Below are positions 1 through 7,370 of a DNA stretch of 10,022 nucleotides, piece by piece. The stretch is from NCBI GenBank assembly GCA_009703465.1, contig WLGC01000018.1, positions 1-10,022 on the forward strand, given 5' to 3'. Numbering within the stretch: position 1 is the first letter of the stretch; each line of letters opens with the position of its first letter. A program made the translations under genes and the position numbers. The stretch comes from Actinomycetota bacterium (lineage in GTDB: Bacteria > Actinomycetota > Actinomycetes > Actinomycetales > Microbacteriaceae). The notes beneath the pieces were generated by a model. It had not been told where the DNA came from. It made no database searches and was given only the letters and a program-made list of their open reading frames with translations.

Positions 1-395
1 GTCACAATCAGAACCCTTGGGTTTATCTTGCAAGCATTGGCAACCGTGTAAATAATTTGTGCAGCAGTTTGATTCTGCATCGCTGGTAGTGACTCACAAC
101 GACCAGACTCGCCAGTCATGGCGGGAGTATCGGTGACAAAGTCACGGATACATTTAGGTCCACCATCATTGTCATTGCAAGTTGGCAGTTTGCTATTTAA
201 AAATCTTTGAATATCAACGGCGGTCATGGTGCCGAAGTCATAAAACACACTGTCGCTAATAATGTTGCCTGGATCAAACTGAGCTGCGTTAGCGGCGTGA
301 GCTTTTGGTGCTGCGGCGAGAGCTACGAATCCCGTCGCGACTAGAAGGGCTGAAACTAGAATCGCGATCGGCTTGAATGACCGATGTGCGATCAA
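1..395 (-). CDS. Secreted cysteine-containing protein of unknown function, N-terminal part (runs off left edge)
   Basis: An uninterrupted minus-strand frame gives 131 residues from TTG at 395-393 and leaves the window at base 1, so the C-terminus is missing. The start is TTG, overlapping the TGA of the preceding lipoprotein gene; GGTGA seven bases upstream can act as ribosome binding site, and the only other start-like codons lie inside the mature protein. Residues 1-34 form a signal peptide: basic HRSFK, a hydrophobic core (about 9-29) and a likely cleavage site after AHA at 32-34. The mature part opens with FDPGNIISDSVFYD, then TAVDIQRFLNSK, four cysteines (73, 82, 100, 122) that could form two disulfides, and ends in NPRVLIV. 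I recall this FDPG.IISD...FL...C pattern from secreted proteins of many Actinobacteria, sometimes labelled hemagglutinin-related, whose following segment resembles a wall-hydrolase fold; this is memory, not a search. Tight coupling to the LCP and lipoprotein genes suggests an envelope role. Confidence 0.8.
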   Translation of the reverse strand, partial: MIAHRSFKPIAILVSALLVATGFVALAAAPKAHAANAAQFDPGNIISDSVFYDFGTMTAVDIQRFLNSKLPTCNDNDGGPKCIRDFVTDTPAMTGESGRCESLPAMQNQTAAQIIYTVANACKINPRVLIV

Positions 396-871
396 GGTAT
401 GGTCACCGCAAAGGACTCGCTGGTACCAAGGTATTTATCTGACTCATACGTGACGGTGACTGAGCCTTTACCCTTTGGTAATCCTGAAGTCGGAAGGTAG
501 GCCGGAAAACATTGAGTTGAAGATGCGTTTGCTTCAGCCTTTACAGAAACTGATTTTGTTGCAGAGCCGCTGCTGAAAGTGATTACACACTTGCCGCCAT
601 TTTCAACAGCATTTAGAACCTCGGCGACTACCAGGATTGTTCCAGCTGAACTATCGACCATACTCTCAATGAGATTGATTTCTGCTTTAGTTTTCTGCGG
701 AGCCTGCGATGCTGAATCAGATGGAGAAGGACTCTCGGAATCCATTGAAGGACTTGGTGACATTGATGTCGAAGGGTTTTGGTCGGTTCCCCAGTTTGGA
801 TAAAGTACGGCGCAACCGCTTAGTAGAACAGAAACTGATAGTGCTACAGAAGCCAAGATAACTTTTTTCAC
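392..871 (-). CDS. Small lipoprotein with Ser/Pro-rich linker and Ig-like domain
   Basis: A 159-residue lipoprotein. Residues 1-20 are a lipoprotein signal: KK, a hydrophobic core, and the lipobox LSGC with the acylated cysteine at 20. A low-complexity Ser/Pro/Asp linker with SPSPS repeats covers about 32-60 and would span part of the wall. Residues about 63-159 are rich in alternating beta-strand patterns and end in TVTYESDKYLGTSESFAVTI, which looks like an immunoglobulin-like beta sandwich; Cys95 and Cys121 could pair. The start is GTG at 871-869, exactly abutting the TAA of the LCP gene (874-872), with AAGGAG six bases upstream, inside the end of the LCP gene. Its own stop overlaps the next gene's TTG start. 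No enzymatic motif is visible, so function is unknown; the context points to a surface partner of the LCP enzyme or of the secreted protein downstream. Confidence 0.85.
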   Translation of the reverse strand: MKKVILASVALSVSVLLSGCAVLYPNWGTDQNPSTSMSPSPSMDSESPSPSDSASQAPQKTKAEINLIESMVDSSAGTILVVAEVLNAVENGGKCVITFSSGSATKSVSVKAEANASSTQCFPAYLPTSGLPKGKGSVTVTYESDKYLGTSESFAVTIP

Positions 872-2170
872 TTACTGCTCCTTCACTTCATCGATTACAA
901 ACGACTCTTTCACCATTTCACGAATTGCTGGGAAATTCGGGTGAATTACATCAACAGTTGGTGGGACTAAGCGCAGTTCACCGATACCTTTTTCTCTGGC
1001 CTTGACAGCTAGATCTACGTATTGCGAAAGCATGGCGCTTGGAATATCAGTGCGCACCATTTTTTTACCGGCCGAGGCTATGGACTGGAATCTGGTTAGC
1101 ACCGTAGCTGGTTCAACCTGAGCTAATACTGCCTTCTCGACTTCGTGCTGACGTCGCATGCGGTCATAGTCGGAAGTTGTGTGACGACTTCTTGCGTACC
1201 AAAGCGCCGTGTAGCCGTCCATCTTCTGCTGGCCCACCTCAATCCAACCTTTGACATCAGAAAGATCAGAATTTTGCCCACCAATTGGAAGGCGCTCTTT
1301 GACATCAATGTTGATGCCGCCGATGGCGTCAATCAGGTTTTGGAAAGAGCCCATGTCAACTAAAACGTAGGACTGAATTTCGAGTCCGGTTACATACTCA
1401 ACGGCGTCTCGAGTAGCCTCGGTGCCCGGGGTTGAGCCCCTGCTGGCAGCATCCGGGTAGGCATCGGCGTGGTTATCTTCTACATCTTTATAGATGGCGT
1501 TTAGTAGGCAATCAATTCCACAGTTCCAGCCGTTTGGATAAATCTTGTTCATCGGTGAACCTTTTGAAAACCCAACCTGCTGCATATTTCTTGGTAGCGA
1601 AATACTCACAGCTGCACCGGTGGCTGCATCGATGCTTATCACAGAGATGCTGTCTGGTCGAATTCCGAAACGGTCAGCACCAGCATCAGCACCAAGCAGC
1701 ATGATGTTGTAACGACCATCAACCGGTGTAGTAAAACCGCCCTGGTTAAAAATGCTGCTGATAAAACTCGCTTGAACACCGGCCAAGTTTCCGGCGTAAG
1801 AAATTGCAGACGTTCCAAGGACTCCGGCCAAAACCAAAGCACTGAAGGTAATCCAGCGTTCACGATTGTATAAACGACCCAATCGCATGAGTCGCAACGT
1901 ATCGATTGTGAGAATTGCAAAAAGAATTGAGAAGGCAATCAGTGCTCCGGATAGCACCCAAACCAATATCGGAAGTGTGACCAACCAAATTGCCCAGCCC
2001 TTGTTTATGAGACCAATGCCCATCAGCACTAAAAAGAAAATCCAAAAACCAATCGTTGCGCTAATTCCAATTCTGGCGAGTTTACGGTTACCGGCAACTA
2101 ACTGCGCTGATCCTGGAACAACAATTGTCAGTAGTAGCAACCACCACGCTCTGCGGTGCATCTGCTGCAC
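872..2170 (-). CDS. LytR-CpsA-Psr (LCP) family cell-wall glycopolymer ligase
   Basis: LCP enzymes move lipid-linked glycopolymers onto peptidoglycan at the outer face of the membrane. This 432-residue protein has an N-terminal membrane domain with about four hydrophobic segments (near 9-26, 38-55, 60-89, 106-126), including PGSAQLVAGNRKLAR, then an external LCP domain. Visible family signatures are YNIMLLGAD (154-162), RPDSISVISID (171-181), SLPRN (191-195), a CGIDCLLN segment with two cysteines, IGGINIDVKE and, near 320-340, a WYARSRH...DRMRRQ block carrying the conserved arginines. Most LCP proteins have one membrane helix; the multi-helix head is longer but, as I recall, not unique in Actinobacteria. 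The first canonical start is GTG at 2170; an in-frame ATG lies at 2161. Neither has a clear Shine-Dalgarno, and the frame stays open for 37 codons further upstream without a start codon, so the N-terminus is uncertain. It follows purE by 80 bases and abuts the lipoprotein gene. Confidence 0.93.
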   Translation of the reverse strand: MQQMHRRAWWLLLLTIVVPGSAQLVAGNRKLARIGISATIGFWIFFLVLMGIGLINKGWAIWLVTLPILVWVLSGALIAFSILFAILTIDTLRLMRLGRLYNRERWITFSALVLAGVLGTSAISYAGNLAGVQASFISSIFNQGGFTTPVDGRYNIMLLGADAGADRFGIRPDSISVISIDAATGAAVSISLPRNMQQVGFSKGSPMNKIYPNGWNCGIDCLLNAIYKDVEDNHADAYPDAASRGSTPGTEATRDAVEYVTGLEIQSYVLVDMGSFQNLIDAIGGINIDVKERLPIGGQNSDLSDVKGWIEVGQQKMDGYTALWYARSRHTTSDYDRMRRQHEVEKAVLAQVEPATVLTRFQSIASAGKKMVRTDIPSAMLSQYVDLAVKAREKGIGELRLVPPTVDVIHPNFPAIREMVKESFVIDEVKEQ

Positions 2171-2250
2171 GGTAGCGCGTTGGGTGTCTCGAAATGGGCC
2201 AGTTGCGCGTGATGCTGATTTCTGTGCAACCCGCTGACTTAGCCGAGGAT

Positions 2251-2757
2251 TTAGATTTGTGATTTCAGCTTCGCATTCTTTTCAGCAACCTGGTTTTTCA
2301 GGTCTTCACCAAAAGCGGCCAAAGCAGTTGAAAGTTTGGCGTCAAAAGCTCCGATAATTCTGGCTGCCAAAATTCCAGCGTTCTTGGCCCCACCGATTGA
2401 AACCGTGGCAACCGGAACCCCGGCTGGCATTTGCACAATTGAAAGTAGTGAATCCATGCCATCAAGTTTTGAGAGTGAAACTGGAACACCGACTACCGGA
2501 AGAGTGCTCACCGAGGCAAGCATTCCCGGAAGGTGGGCAGCACCTCCGGCACCAGCAATGATTACCTTGATTCCACGGCCAGCTGCAGACTTGCCCCACT
2601 CAATCATTTTTTCTGGGGTGCGGTGTGCTGAAAGCACCTCGACCTCATAGGAAATACCGAAATCCTTCAAGGTTTTTGCAGCTTCCTCCATGACTGACCA
2701 GTCGGAGTCTGAGCCCATGACAACGCCAACTAGCGGCTGGTTCTCAGTGCTGTTCAT
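2251..2757 (-). CDS. purE: N5-carboxyaminoimidazole ribonucleotide mutase (PurE, class I)
   Basis: PurE converts N5-CAIR to CAIR in de novo purine synthesis, using the product of PurK. The 168-residue protein matches the family's usual length. Visible signatures are MGSDSDW (14-20), SAHRTP with the catalytic His45 (43-48), and the glycine-rich [12 protein letters not shown] loop (68-79), followed by PVVGVPV and the [19 protein letters not shown] segment with its conserved small residues. These are hallmarks of the bacterial class I mutase that works with PurK, rather than the class II carboxylase. The ATG start has AGGGAG a few bases upstream. It lies 51 bases downstream of purK on the same strand, so both are probably co-transcribed. 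The C-terminal tail is rich in Lys and Gln and extends slightly past the conserved core. Cytoplasmic. Confidence 0.97.
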   Translation of the reverse strand: MNSTENQPLVGVVMGSDSDWSVMEEAAKTLKDFGISYEVEVLSAHRTPEKMIEWGKSAAGRGIKVIIAGAGGAAHLPGMLASVSTLPVVGVPVSLSKLDGMDSLLSIVQMPAGVPVATVSIGGAKNAGILAARIIGAFDAKLSTALAAFGEDLKNQVAEKNAKLKSQI

Positions 2758-2808
2758 GGGGGCTCCCTGGGCTTGGCGGTAAGGCCAATTTTACCCGCGG
2801 GGTATTGG

Positions 2809-3951
2809 TTATCCCTGTAGCAAAACGGCTGCAGCGCCCTTGGCGCCGGTTAGCGCCTCATCCAAGCTCTCGGCGATGCAGGTGATGTGACCCATTTTTC
2901 TTCCGATTCGCGCAGCCTTGCCATAGGTATGAATGCTTATTTCAGGATGTAAAGCTGTTGCTGCATCGTGGTTCTTGGAAAAATCGTTAGTGCCATCAAG
3001 CCCCAGAAGATTCACCATTACCGAGTACCTGGCCCGTGGCTTGGTTTCACCAAGCGGTAGATCCAGCACCGCCCGCAGGTGTTGCTCAAATTGACTGGTG
3101 GTTGCACCCTCGATGCTGAAGTGACCGGAGTTATGAGGGCGCATAGCTAATTCGTTAATCAGTATGCGGCCATCACGAGTTTCAAATAGTTCAACTGCCA
3201 GCATTCCGGTTACCCCAAGTCCATCGGCAATTCGTTTTGCAATGTTTTTAGTTAGCTCAATTACCTCGCTACTTGCTTCTGGGGCCGGTGATAGCACGAC
3301 TGAGCAGACGCCGTTTTCCTGAATTGTTTCAACCAGTGGCCAGGCTGCAAAATCACCCGATGGCCTTCTGGCGCCAAGTTGCGATAGTTCTCGAACGAAA
3401 TCTACTTTTTCTTCGGCTAATAAACTTCCTCCAAAAGAATCTAAGTCGTTAAGCCAAGCGCTAGCATCACTAGATGATCGAACAACCATCACGCCCTTGC
3501 CGTCATAACCACCGATAGGGGTTTTCAATATGGCAACACCGCCATTTGCAACGATGAAATCGTCTAGTGACTTGGCATCTTTAACTTCCGCCCAGGCTGG
3601 CATTGGCAAATCAAGCTCGCCTAGTCTTTTTCTCATTTGTAATTTGTTTTGAGCAAACCTAAGTGCGCGACTTGGTGGTTGAATGTTTACACCCTCAGCC
3701 TCGAGTGCTTCCAAAACATCAAGCGGCACGTGCTCGTGATCAAATGAAATAACATCCACGGTTTTAGAAAACTCTCGAACAATAGATAGCTGGGTGTAAT
3801 CACCAACCATCGTGGCCGCATCAGCTGCCGGAGAGTCTTCAGACTCAGCTAGGACTTTGAGTGAGATACCAAGTTTTTTTGAAGGAGCAATCATCATGCG
3901 AGCTAGCTGCCCGCCCCCGATAACGCCCACTCTTAGAACGGGTTCGCTCAT
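2809..3951 (-). CDS. purK: 5-(carboxyamino)imidazole ribonucleotide synthase (PurK)
   Basis: PurK carboxylates AIR with ATP and bicarbonate to N5-CAIR, the substrate of PurE encoded next. The 380-residue protein has the expected ATP-grasp layout: an N-terminal Rossmann-like motif GVIGGGQLARMM (9-20), the SFDHEHVP segment (69-76), an ATP-binding region with GGYDGKG (147-153), and the metal-binding end ELFETRDGRILINELAMRPH followed by NSGHFSIEG, typical of PurK. The ATG start has AGGA about six bases upstream. Only 24 bases separate it from the PH-domain gene, which suggests transcription in one operon with birA upstream and purE downstream. Length is normal and no key motif is missing. Cytoplasmic. 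Confidence 0.97.
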   Translation of the reverse strand: MSEPVLRVGVIGGGQLARMMIAPSKKLGISLKVLAESEDSPAADAATMVGDYTQLSIVREFSKTVDVISFDHEHVPLDVLEALEAEGVNIQPPSRALRFAQNKLQMRKRLGELDLPMPAWAEVKDAKSLDDFIVANGGVAILKTPIGGYDGKGVMVVRSSSDASAWLNDLDSFGGSLLAEEKVDFVRELSQLGARRPSGDFAAWPLVETIQENGVCSVVLSPAPEASSEVIELTKNIAKRIADGLGVTGMLAVELFETRDGRILINELAMRPHNSGHFSIEGATTSQFEQHLRAVLDLPLGETKPRARYSVMVNLLGLDGTNDFSKNHDAATALHPEISIHTYGKAARIGRKMGHITCIAESLDEALTGAKGAAAVLLQG

Positions 3952-3975
3952 GATTTTCCTAATCGATGCCTGTGT

Positions 3976-4401
3976 TTAAAGTGAAGCAGCAAGACGGTCT
4001 ATTTCAACTGCCACCATCTTGTGTTTTGGTATTCCTCTAATGCTGAAAGGCTCCTGCCCTTCAATAATTAGGCTAATGCTTCGACCGCGGCTGATTTGAA
4101 CATCTTTTATCTGGCTAAGGCTAATCTCTTTACGCCTCTGCCCCATCAATCCAGCTCGGTACTTCACTCGAGTACTGGTGATCTCTAAATAGGTGCTAAA
4201 AAACTTAAGGACCGGCAATAGCCAAAAGAAAAAACTAATTGCACCGCAGATTGACCAAAGCGTTATTTGCTGCCAAGGCTCAGGGAAGCTAAAAAATGAA
4301 GCGGCAAATGCGGCTAGGAATAAAACTAAAGTTGGCAAGATGAGCTTGGACCCTCTTGGGCGAAGGCGGGCAATTCTTGTCTCAGCTAAAAAACTCATCA
4401 C
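3976..4401 (-). CDS. Small membrane protein with bacterial PH domain
   Basis: This 141-residue protein has two hydrophobic segments (about 20-39 and 47-66) joined by a short loop, then a C-terminal region (about 66-141) with the bacterial PH (bPH2/DUF304-like) pattern: a YLEITSTRVKYRAGLMG stretch, SLSQIKDVQISRG and a final IRGIPKHK block. The domain probably faces the cytoplasm, as the basic RIARLRPRGSK head suggests an N-in topology. The biochemical role is unknown. The start is GTG at 4401 or the adjacent ATG at 4398; the former lies one base after the birA stop (4403-4405). No Shine-Dalgarno is visible, so translation is probably coupled to birA. A protein of this type in the same place between birA and purK is known in Mycobacterium (Rv3278c), so it is a conserved neighbour rather than an insertion. 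Confidence 0.85.
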   Translation of the reverse strand: MMSFLAETRIARLRPRGSKLILPTLVLFLAAFAASFFSFPEPWQQITLWSICGAISFFFWLLPVLKFFSTYLEITSTRVKYRAGLMGQRRKEISLSQIKDVQISRGRSISLIIEGQEPFSIRGIPKHKMVAVEIDRLAASL

Positions 4402-4402
4402 T

Positions 4403-5191
4403 CTAATTGTGGCGCAGGTGAATAATATCTCCCGCAGCGACAGCGACTACTTTCTCATCTGGGGATTCTGCTCGACTAACAATTAGCCTTCCCGATGAGT
4501 CAATGCCAGTTGCTTCTCCGATGAACTCTTTATCTCCTGGCAGCATTACCCTGACCCAGTTTGAGTCTCGACCAATTGTTGAGCAGCAGGCCACCACCTG
4601 AGCCAAAACTCCAGAGCTTTCTGAATTTCCTTCGTGCTCTAACCAGGCTTGGTAGTGAGATTTAAAATTACTTAGGTAGCTTGCCAGAATCAGATCTAGA
4701 TCTAGTTCTTTTCCACCAGCCAGCGCCATTGAGGTTGCATTGTTTATTGGTAAATCACTTTGCTGCTGATTGATGTTTAGGCCAGCTCCGATGACAACAC
4801 CGTCTTGACTAGGCAAAAGTTCACTCAGCACTCCAGCGATTTTGTTCTCGCCAACTAAAACATCATTCGGCCACTTTAGAGAGACTTCTGCATTAGGTAA
4901 GTACTTTGAAACGCACTGAGTCATGGCCAAGCCGGCCAGCAGTGGAAGAAAGGAGTACTTGGCTGGATCTATGCCGGTTGGCTTTAGAAGTATCGACACA
5001 AAGAGGGAGCTTCCGGCTGGGGCCAGCCAGGTGCGTCCAGCCCTACCCTTGCCAGCTGATTGATAGCCAGCCACTAAAACTGAAAAATCAACGGCGTTTG
5101 GCGCTCTGGCCACCAAATCAGCGTTAGTTGAGCCAGTTTCAGCCAAATACTCCAGATTGCTGGCAATTTGGGCGCTTAGCGGGAAATCCAT
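4403..5191 (-). CDS. birA: Biotin--[acetyl-CoA-carboxylase] ligase, monofunctional
   Basis: BirA makes biotinyl-AMP and transfers biotin to the carrier lysine of biotin-dependent carboxylases; its target here is very likely the alpha chain starting at 9408. The 262-residue protein begins directly with the catalytic domain and lacks the N-terminal helix-turn-helix of repressor-type ligases, so it should not itself bind DNA. Visible motifs are ETGSTN (18-23), the biotinyl-AMP loop QSAGKGRAGRTW (44-55; Lys replaces the more usual Arg at 48), KWPNDVLV (106-113) and KIAGVLSE (117-124), with GAGLNIN following. The C-terminal 50 residues match the small SH3-like cap domain (IGEATGIDSSGRLIV). The ATG start has only a weak TTTAGG upstream. 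It is divergent from accD across 83 bases. Confidence 0.95.
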   Translation of the reverse strand: MDFPLSAQIASNLEYLAETGSTNADLVARAPNAVDFSVLVAGYQSAGKGRAGRTWLAPAGSSLFVSILLKPTGIDPAKYSFLPLLAGLAMTQCVSKYLPNAEVSLKWPNDVLVGENKIAGVLSELLPSQDGVVIGAGLNINQQQSDLPINNATSMALAGGKELDLDLILASYLSNFKSHYQAWLEHEGNSESSGVLAQVVACCSTIGRDSNWVRVMLPGDKEFIGEATGIDSSGRLIVSRAESPDEKVVAVAAGDIIHLRHN

Positions 5192-5274
5192 ACCTAAAGG
5201 CTAGCGTCTGTAGGAATTAAACAGCGATATTGCGAATTCGCAGTGACTAACCGCCAAAGGAAGGGCTTAACTGA
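5192..5274. promoter_or_regulatory. Divergent birA/accD promoter region with a perfect 12-base palindrome
   Basis: This 83-base gap must contain the start signals for both birA (minus) and accD (plus). It holds the perfect palindrome TGCGAATTCGCA at 5231-5242, a good candidate operator by position. For birA, TAGCCT fits the actinobacterial TAnnnT -10 pattern and ends six bases before the ATG, compatible with a leaderless transcript. For accD, the purine-rich AAAGGAAGGG at 5256-5265 is a strong ribosome binding site for the GTG at 5275. I could not place convincing -35 boxes. The palindrome is seen directly; regulatory use is inferred. Confidence 0.5.
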
Positions 5275-6912
5275 GTGGGTAAAGTGAGAGCCATGACCTT
5301 TGAGAACACCTTTACCGCAGCGATTCGACTAAACCCCGATATCTCCACCACCAAGGGAAAGTTGGAGGACCTTCGTCAGCGCTATCACGAGGCGGTTACC
5401 GCCGCAGGTGAAACTGCGATCGCCAAGCAGCATGCCAAGGGTAAAAACACCGCACGTGAGCGCATTGAGATGTTGCTTGATCCGGGTTCCTTTGTTGAGA
5501 TTGACGAATTTGTTCGCCACCGCTCAACTGCATTTGGGATGGATAAGAATCGTCCCTACGGCGATGCCGTTGTGACTGGAGTTGGAACAATTCTTGGTCG
5601 ACAGGTGGCGCTGTTCTCACAGGACTTCACAATTTTTGGTGGCTCACTTGGTGAATCAGCTGGAAACAAAATCATCAAAATTATGGATTTGGCAATTGCC
5701 ACCGGGGTACCGATTATTGGAATTTTGGATTCCGGCGGTGCCCGAATTCAAGAAGGTGTAATTGCTCTTGGTAAGTACGGAGAAATTTTTAAGCGCAACA
5801 CCATGGCCTCAGGAGTAATCCCACAAATTTCACTAATCATGGGACCGGCTGCCGGTGGTGCTGTTTACTCTCCGGCGCTAACAGACTTTGTAATTATGGT
5901 TGATAAAACTTCGAACATGTTTGTTACCGGTCCTGATGTAATCAAGGCAGTTACTGGTGAAGATGTCGGCATGGAAGAGCTTGGTGGCGCTAGAACTCAC
6001 AATGAGCGCTCAGGTGTTGCTCACTACCTAGCTGACGATGAGGCAGATGCAATTGACTTTGCTCGTTCCCTGTTGAGCTACCTGCCAGATAACAATCTTT
6101 CTGAAACCGTGCAGTATGCACCAGAGGGTGAACTAGAAGTTACTGATGCTGATAAAAAACTAGACGTCATCATTCCAGATTCACCTAACCAGCCATACGA
6201 CATGAAGCAGATCATCGAGAGCATTGTCGATACCGGCGAGTTCTTGGAAGTGCAGCCACTATTTGCACCGAATATTCTGATTGGCTTTGCCCGCGTTGAT
6301 GGACGCAGCGTTGGTATCGTTGCAAATCAACCGCAGCAGATGGCTGGAACGCTAAACATTGAAGCTGGAGAAAAAGCGGCAAGGTTTGTTAGATTCTGTG
6401 ACGCATTCTCGATTCCTATTTTGACTCTGGTAGATGTGCCAGGCTACCTACCGGGCACCGATCAGGAATGGGCCGGAGTCATTAGACGAGGAGCGAAATT
6501 GCTCTATGCGTATGCTGAAGCAACCGTGCCACTGGTGACAGTGATTACCAGAAAGGCCTACGGCGGCGCATACATTGTGATGGGTTCAAAGCAACTCGGG
6601 GCTGACATAAATCTGGCCTGGCCAACTGCTGAAATTGCAGTGATGGGCGGCCAGGGCGCGGTGAACATTTTGTTCCGCGATCAAATCAAAAAGGCAGAAG
6701 AGTCCGGAATGGATGTGGCTGCAGTCAGAGCCAAGCTAGCCGCTGAATACACCTACAACGTCGCTTCCCCATTCTTAGCTGCTGAACGCGGCGAACTAGA
6801 TGGAATTATCGAACCAAGCGCAACGCGCATCTCGGTGATCAAGGCGCTTCGAGCACTTCGCACCAAGCGTTCAAATCTGCCACCTAAAAAACACGGAAAC
6901 ATTCCGCTCTAG
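5275..6912 (+). CDS. accD: Acyl-CoA carboxylase carboxyltransferase (beta) subunit, AccD5/PccB type
   Basis: The beta subunit transfers carboxyl from carboxybiotin to an acyl-CoA, giving malonyl-CoA from acetyl-CoA or methylmalonyl-CoA from propionyl-CoA. The 545-residue length is typical of actinobacterial AccD5/PccB. Both crotonase-like halves are visible: [11 protein letters not shown] (122-132), [10 protein letters not shown] and the first oxyanion-hole loop GPAAGGA (190-196); then DVPGYLPGT (387-395), [14 protein letters not shown] (426-439) and [11 protein letters not shown]. Residue 434, the position I believe is equivalent to Asp422 of Streptomyces coelicolor PccB and Ile420 of AccB, is isoleucine, which suggests broader acyl-CoA use including acetyl-CoA. 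The GTG at 5275 is chosen for its strong upstream AAAGGAAGGG; GTG 5284 and ATG 5293 are in frame but less well supported. The epsilon gene follows after seven bases. Confidence 0.96.
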   Translation: MGKVRAMTFENTFTAAIRLNPDISTTKGKLEDLRQRYHEAVTAAGETAIAKQHAKGKNTARERIEMLLDPGSFVEIDEFVRHRSTAFGMDKNRPYGDAVVTGVGTILGRQVALFSQDFTIFGGSLGESAGNKIIKIMDLAIATGVPIIGILDSGGARIQEGVIALGKYGEIFKRNTMASGVIPQISLIMGPAAGGAVYSPALTDFVIMVDKTSNMFVTGPDVIKAVTGEDVGMEELGGARTHNERSGVAHYLADDEADAIDFARSLLSYLPDNNLSETVQYAPEGELEVTDADKKLDVIIPDSPNQPYDMKQIIESIVDTGEFLEVQPLFAPNILIGFARVDGRSVGIVANQPQQMAGTLNIEAGEKAARFVRFCDAFSIPILTLVDVPGYLPGTDQEWAGVIRRGAKLLYAYAEATVPLVTVITRKAYGGAYIVMGSKQLGADINLAWPTAEIAVMGGQGAVNILFRDQIKKAEESGMDVAAVRAKLAAEYTYNVASPFLAAERGELDGIIEPSATRISVIKALRALRTKRSNLPPKKHGNIPL

Positions 6913-6919
6913 GAATCTC

Positions 6920-7156
6920 ATGACTGAAAAGCAAAGTATCGCGGACCTCATTCAGGTGGTTGGTGGATCGCCTACGGCTGAAGAACTAGCTACAGTGATT
7001 GCGCTTTTGCAGGCTACCCATGATCAAGAAAATGAAAGTGCCAGTGACCTTGAGATGCAACACTCTTCATCCTGGTCAAGAAATCGCTCTCAACTTCGTG
7101 ACCCAATTACTCCTGGTCTCGGTCAATGGCAAGCGGCATATCGCCGCGGTCTCTAA
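6920..7156 (+). CDS. accE: Acyl-CoA carboxylase epsilon subunit
   Basis: Epsilon subunits are small actinobacterial proteins that bind the beta subunit and stimulate the carboxylase complex. This 78-residue product has the family pattern: an N-terminal VVGGSPTAEELATVIALLQA (about 13-32), an acidic and polar middle, and a tail with SSWSRNRSQLRDPITPGLGQ then WQAAYRRGL. The ATG start has AGGA about six bases upstream and lies seven bases after the accD stop, so the two are co-transcribed and translated together. Position directly after accD matches accD5-accE5 in Mycobacterium tuberculosis. These proteins diverge fast; the PT-EE-A and C-terminal G.W pattern, size and position are the basis of the call. 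Confidence 0.9.
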   Translation: MTEKQSIADLIQVVGGSPTAEELATVIALLQATHDQENESASDLEMQHSSSWSRNRSQLRDPITPGLGQWQAAYRRGL

Positions 7157-7314
7157 ATCCAAGCATTGCCCAGGCAAATCGTTACAAAAGGTTCACTAGG
7201 CTCGGCCAATTTTCTGCAACTGAGCAAGTTAATTAGGCCATACTGGTAAAGGTTTAGTTGCACACAAGGGGTGATAGCTAAATTAGGGGGCTGAGTTTTA
7301 CACTCAGAAAGAGT
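7157..7314. other. Intergenic region with several hairpins, possible structured RNA
   Basis: No protein-coding frame is supported here. Before the terminator, three potential stems follow each other: 7204-7239 (GGCC-AATT pairing with AATT-A-GGCC, enclosing AACT/AGTT), 7253-7282 (TTTAG/CTAAA, weak), and 7291-7307 (CTGAG/CTCAG). TAGGCT at 7197-7202 resembles a TAnnnT -10 element, which would put a transcript start near 7209 and give an RNA of about 135 bases ending in the terminator. No -35 box is convincing and no known RNA family is recognised; it may equally be just the accE 3' untranslated region. Confidence 0.25.
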
Positions 7315-7344
7315 AAAAAAGCGGTTCTTCGGGACCGCTTTTTT
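7315..7344. terminator. Strong bidirectional intrinsic terminator with UUCG tetraloop
   Basis: A6 at 7315-7320, GCGGTTC at 7321-7327, loop TTCG at 7328-7331, GGACCGC at 7332-7338 and T6 at 7339-7344 form a hairpin of seven GC-rich pairs (one G-U on the plus strand), extended by A-T pairs. The T tract on one strand and the A tract on the other allow termination in both directions. It lies between the convergent accDE unit (plus) and the RNA methyltransferase gene (minus, stop at 7371). Confidence 0.93.
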
Positions 7345-7370
7345 GTCCCAAAATAAATCCTTGACGATTT

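Noticed and set aside
1866..2237. Plus-strand open frame of 123 codons antisense to the LCP gene
   Set aside because: It is a shadow of the hydrophobic LCP head; the product has no family pattern and the opposite strand is clearly coding.
2170..2251. Programmed frameshift joining PurE to the LCP protein
   Set aside because: No slippery sequence is visible near the purE stop, and the two proteins have unrelated roles and separate starts in other genomes.
7262..7295. 6C-type RNA on the minus strand, from two C-rich runs (CCCC and CCCCC)
   Set aside because: The runs are too short and are not in loops of clear stems as that family requires.
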